This document shows positions 62,756 through 64,000 of a stretch of 64,000 bases of DNA, one piece after another. A program made the position numbers and the translations under genes. This stretch comes from an uncultured Acidimicrobiales bacterium (GTDB lineage Bacteria > Actinomycetota > Acidimicrobiia > Acidimicrobiales > Hopanoidiivorantaceae), in assembly GCA_958295755.1 (NCBI GenBank), contig OY282367.1, forward strand, positions 868,022-932,021. The letters are read 5' to 3'. The notes beneath the pieces are model-generated. The model was not told where the DNA came from, did not search any database, and saw only the letters and a program-made list of their open reading frames with translations. The stretch's first letter is position 1, and every line of letters begins with the position of its first letter.

Positions 62756-63693
62756 CAGACGAGCAAATCGTCATTGGCAACATTTACTATCTCGCAGACT
62801 TCTCGACCCGGATCAGCCCGCACTTCCCAGGATTCGTCTTCCCATGAGTATCTTTTCTGCGCACCGGCGGGATCTGGTCGCGCTGTGTAACCTGTGGCGA
62901 CTACGTTGCCGGGATCTGGACCATAAGAGAACCAGTTAGGTTTCACAACGGTGGGTATCGGTCTCGCTATCTGAGCCTGAGTCAAAGGTCTCCCAGGTGT
63001 ATTCATGTCAGGGGTACGCCATCTAATAACCCACTCTCCTTCTTTCGGGGGAGTTGCAAGTCCATTTCTCGCTCGCTTATGATCCTGTTCACTTCCTCCT
63101 CTATTGTAAACAACTCCCAACCGTACTTGGTAAGCGATTGGGGCTCTGTTGTCATCGTAATAAAGCAACTTAGATATAAATGGCCAACGTTCATTATTAG
63201 GTGCGCTAGACGGCGTGTTCACATTTCGCACAAAATACGGCCCCGGCCACCACTGCTCAGTATAAAAAGAGTGTGATACTCTTGTGTCAACACGAGATAA
63301 CTCCCAGTAACAGGTGGCTAGGCAACCTATGTTGCTTGAGAAAACACCGCCGTGGCCTTCTGGTCCTCCGTGGCCTGCGGCTTCAAGCGTCGCTAAATGG
63401 ATTTCCCAAGTCTCGCACTTACCTTCAATGCCGATGTTACCAGCTTCTTCAAAATCGTCACTTGAGCTACGGTTGATAGCAACCAGCACCACTGCTGCCC
63501 CAACAGCCACCAGCACTAACACAGCTGTTACGATAAGCGTCTGAAGGGTAATACCTCTCTCGGTGTGGCTCGATTCAGAGCGTAGTCGGGGGGGGGTGCC
63601 CTTAGAGCTATGCTCGCCCCGGGCTATCCACTTCTTAGCACTAGAGTTGACAAGCTTCGCGATAGGCGATTTTTCAAATTTTTGCAATAGCAT
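62719..63693 (-). CDS. Prepilin-like exported protein, paralogue 3 (phase-variable candidate)
   Basis: A 324-residue mosaic. Residues 1-46 match paralogue 1 (KFEKS, AKKWIARGEHSSKGTPPRLRSESSHTERG region, with the same C9 tract), while the extracytoplasmic domain matches paralogue 2 (FYTEQ, GPYFVRNV, WPFISKLLYYDDNRAPIA, KEGEWVIR, VVKPNWFSYGPDPGNVVATGYT). Signal junction Gly47-Ile48; six conserved Cys, with the last in KEKCEYTT. The ATG at 63693 has AAGGAG 6 bp before it. Function unknown. Confidence 0.82.
   Translation of the reverse strand: MLLQKFEKSPIAKLVNSSAKKWIARGEHSSKGTPPRLRSESSHTERGITLQTLIVTAVLVLVAVGAAVVLVAINRSSSDDFEEAGNIGIEGKCETWEIHLATLEAAGHGGPEGHGGVFSSNIGCLATCYWELSRVDTRVSHSFYTEQWWPGPYFVRNVNTPSSAPNNERWPFISKLLYYDDNRAPIAYQVRLGVVYNRGGSEQDHKRARNGLATPPKEGEWVIRWRTPDMNTPGRPLTQAQIARPIPTVVKPNWFSYGPDPGNVVATGYTARPDPAGAQKRYSWEDESWEVRADPGREVCEIVNVANDDLLVCSSAKEKCEYTT
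63588..63596 (-). repeat. Nine-base homopolymer tract in prepilin-like gene 3
   Basis: G9 on the plus strand (C9 in the coding strand) at the same codons (33-36) as in paralogue 1. The frame is open with nine bases. Confidence 0.8.
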
Positions 63694-63780
63694 GATGATC
63701 TCCTTATAGACTATTGATACAACATTTATAGTAACAAACTATAGCAACTAGTTTATTATATTGCAAGTTTATCTTTAGCA

Positions 63781-63903
63781 ATGCTTTTACGCCAATATCT
63801 GCCCTGTGATATGGTGAAATCTATGGAAACCCAAAAATCTGAACCTGCCAAACCTCAAGGTCTTTCAGAACCACCCGCAATCGGCGCATCATCTCTTCCA
63901 TAA
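63781..63903 (+). pseudogene. Duplicated 5' fragment of the SDR gene
   Basis: Forty codons (ATG to TAA) nearly identical to the first 40 codons of the SDR gene at 60454: MVKSMETQKSEPAKPQGLSE and so on, differing at about four residues, then stopping at the point where the SDR core would begin. It is the divergent neighbour of prepilin gene 3, as the full SDR gene is of prepilin gene 1. It is thus the end of a segmental duplication and cannot encode an enzyme. Confidence 0.85.
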
Positions 63904-63920
63904 ACTATGATGTTTAATCC

Positions 63921-64000
63921 ATGACTACTAATCACAATTTTCAGCCAACAAAAGCTATAGTCGAAATTCGTAGCCATCTTAACCATCCCATAATTGACGG
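63921..64000 (+). CDS. Start of a probable amidohydrolase-family gene (cut by window end)
   Basis: From ATG 63921 the frame is open to the window end (26 codons): MTTNHNFQPTKAIVEIRSHL then NHPIIDG. The ending resembles the xHPVIDxDGH start of metal-dependent amidohydrolase-2 proteins, but the metal-binding His motif lies beyond the window. The ribosome site is weak. Tentative. Confidence 0.35.
   Translation, partial: MTTNHNFQPTKAIVEIRSHLNHPIID

Noticed and set aside
1..64000. tRNA, rRNA, insertion sequence or prophage genes
   Set aside because: I looked for tRNA-like cloverleaf ends, transposase and integrase motifs by eye and found none; a covariance-model scan would be needed to exclude small RNAs.

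Overview
The window is a bacterial chromosome segment from an actinomycete-type organism. Lineage markers visible in the sequence are a mycothiol synthase (4937-5668), a bacterial proteasome activator ending in GTYL (15954-16460), an actinobacterial integration host factor (57260-57652), a helicase-degenerate PriA (52070-53698), a DUF3040 protein, and a dcw cluster with SepF and YggT but no FtsA. GC content looks roughly balanced by eye, low for a typical actinomycete. A member of Acidimicrobiia or a relative is my best guess; that is inference. No rRNA, tRNA, insertion sequence or prophage was recognised.

Layout. 1-4.9 kb: histidine genes on the minus strand (hisDC fusion, hisB, hisH, start of hisA) behind nth. 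4.9-12.4 kb: mshD, a membrane protein, menG, convergent menA, a DUF255 thioredoxin-domain protein, an unknown protein, and a DUF35/thiolase pair. 12.4-19.6 kb: dnaE, the proteasome activator, an Rrf2 regulator, and a run with a histone-H1-like DksA relative, lspA and an RluD-type pseudouridine synthase. 19.8-23.1 kb: ileS. 23.1-40.7 kb: the whole cell-wall and division (dcw) cluster on the minus strand, read from mraZ to yggT, with a MurC-MurB fusion and no murF. 40.7-42.3 kb: the mraZ promoter with four 10-bp-phased boxes, a CRISPR-like array of three 36-bp repeats, a lipoate ligase-like gene and an HNH nuclease. 42.3-47.2 kb: a MoxR / DUF58 / transglutaminase operon. 47.2-57.7 kb: a ParB-like remnant, DUF3040, then a long minus-strand run mihF-gmk-rpoZ-coaC-coaB-metK-priA-def-fmt-mog-ribD-hisG. 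57.7-59.4 kb: fhs. 59.4-64 kb: an accessory locus.

The accessory locus is the most unusual part. It carries three tandem paralogues of a prepilin-like, cysteine-conserving exported protein. Each has a nine-base G/C homopolymer tract in its 5' coding region, just before the membrane segment. Gain or loss of one base would stop translation early (worked out by hand for copy 1), so these look like phase-variable genes. The third copy is a mosaic: its upstream flank, including a duplicated 5' end of a dienoyl-CoA-reductase-like SDR gene, and its N-terminus match copy 1, while its body and downstream flank match copy 2. This suggests ongoing duplication and recombination.

A second theme is many short in-frame tandem duplications in linkers and termini of housekeeping genes (hisD, ileS, lspA, murG, murE, murC, ftsQ, ftsW, ftsL, priA, mihF and others). 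Several proteins also have altered architecture: HisD-HisC and MurC-MurB fusions, separate CoaC and CoaB, and a DksA-like protein with a long basic tail and a lost zinc finger.
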